Positions 11,544 through 11,898 of a stretch of 11,898 nucleotides of DNA are shown in pieces. Made by a program: the position numbers and the translations under genes. The stretch lies in the NCBI GenBank assembly GCA_031254155.1, contig JAIRVA010000071.1, positions 1-11,898 of the forward strand. The letters run 5' to 3'. The notes beneath the pieces were generated by a model. It was not told the DNA's origin. It saw only the letters and a list, made by a program, of their open reading frames with translations, and searched no databases. This DNA is from Propionibacteriaceae bacterium (lineage in GTDB: Bacteria; Actinomycetota; Actinomycetes; Propionibacteriales; Propionibacteriaceae). Position 1 is the first letter of the stretch. Each line of letters begins with the position of its first letter.

Positions 11544-11898
11544 TCATCCGCGGTCCCGTACCACCGTCGATACCCGCATTCCCACCGCGATCCCCCAGCA
11601 GGCAACGGCACTAAGACCGAACATGACCACGTCCGACACCCCTTGGGTCCAGCCCACCTCAGTCATCGTCCGGATGTCGCTGACCGTCCCCGTCACCGTC
11701 GCCAGGCCCAAGGCACACAAGTTGTTGATGACGTGGATCGCGACGGCCGCTTCGAGACCGCCCGTCCGCCACACCAGGATCCCGGCGAGCAGGCCGAACA
11801 CCAGCCGCGAACCGAACAACCACGGGTTCTGGACACCGTGGAACAGCGCGAAGACCACCGCCGTACCCATGATCGGGAACCACACCTGACGGACGACC
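11544..11898 (-). CDS. CPBP-family intramembrane metalloprotease, C-terminal part (5' end outside window)
   Basis: A C-terminal segment of at least 117 residues, open to the window edge (reading VVRQVWFPIMGTAVVFALFHG...). It is very hydrophobic and carries two of the three signature motifs of the CPBP/ABI (Rce1-like) family: FALFHG and, about 34 residues later, AIHVINN. Their histidines and the asparagine belong to the metal site. The first motif, EExxR, would lie upstream and outside the window. Such proteases sit in the cytoplasmic membrane. Bacterial members take part in bacteriocin self-immunity, peptide maturation or signalling. The last ~40 residues are two weakly hydrophobic helices and an RDRG tail. 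The internal GTG at 11883-11885 is not the true start, because the frame continues past it with normal codon use. The specific role is unknown. Confidence 0.82.
   Translation of the reverse strand, partial: VVRQVWFPIMGTAVVFALFHGVQNPWLFGSRLVFGLLAGILVWRTGGLEAAVAIHVINNLCALGLATVTGTVSDIRTMTEVGWTQGVSDVVMFGLSAVACWGIAVGMRVSTVVRDRG

Overview
The window is high-GC DNA with actinobacterial character: very GC-rich third positions, GTG and TTG starts, lipoate ligase and PadR/HAAS genes of actinobacterial type, and tRNAs without an encoded CCA. I would guess Propionibacteriales or a relative, but that is inference from gene style and not a search result.

Layout, left to right. Positions 1-173 (minus) hold the 5' part of a methylglyoxal synthase gene. 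It diverges from a rightward run of six genes: a Cu+-exporting P1B ATPase (copA, 251-2455), a DEAD-box RNA helicase (2445-3923), larE (3920-4759) and larB (4752-5435), then a vapB-vapC type II toxin-antitoxin pair (5461-5670, 5654-6067). The helicase, larE and larB overlap by 4 and 8 nt, so they are probably translated as a coupled unit. Convergent to this run is a larA-family nickel-pincer racemase/epimerase (6103-7416, minus). LarB and LarE are two of the three enzymes that make the nickel-pincer nucleotide used by LarA. The third, LarC, is not in the window. The toxin-antitoxin pair sits between the cofactor genes and the probable client enzyme.

Upstream of larA is a 252-bp non-coding stretch that carries a ~170-bp imperfect palindrome flanked by TACGGA direct repeats (MITE-like). 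Its edge coincides with the stop codon of a lipoate-protein ligase (7669-8718, minus) whose accessory domain is at the N terminus, the reverse of the E. coli order. A 60-codon unknown gene (8757-8939) precedes the ligase. Next, still on the minus strand, comes a padR-HAAS membrane protein pair (9978-10313, 8985-9974) with a near-consensus sigma70 promoter. A dyad ACAT...ATGT is centred exactly on the -10, which suggests autorepression.

The right end (10465-11463) holds tRNA-Glu(CUC) and tRNA-Gln(CUG), both minus. They are separated by ~850 bp that contain a 5'-truncated DUF559 endonuclease-like gene and a non-coding, extremely hairpin-rich stretch (about 10979-11391). Within it, GTGTTGGGGT occurs twice, and a third copy lies in the 3' end of tRNA-Gln. 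Two of the stem-loops resemble acceptor/T-arm minihelices ending in the same bases as tRNA-Gln. This is the least explained and most interesting part of the window. The right edge is the C-terminal half of a CPBP-family intramembrane protease (11544-11898, minus, 5' end beyond the window).
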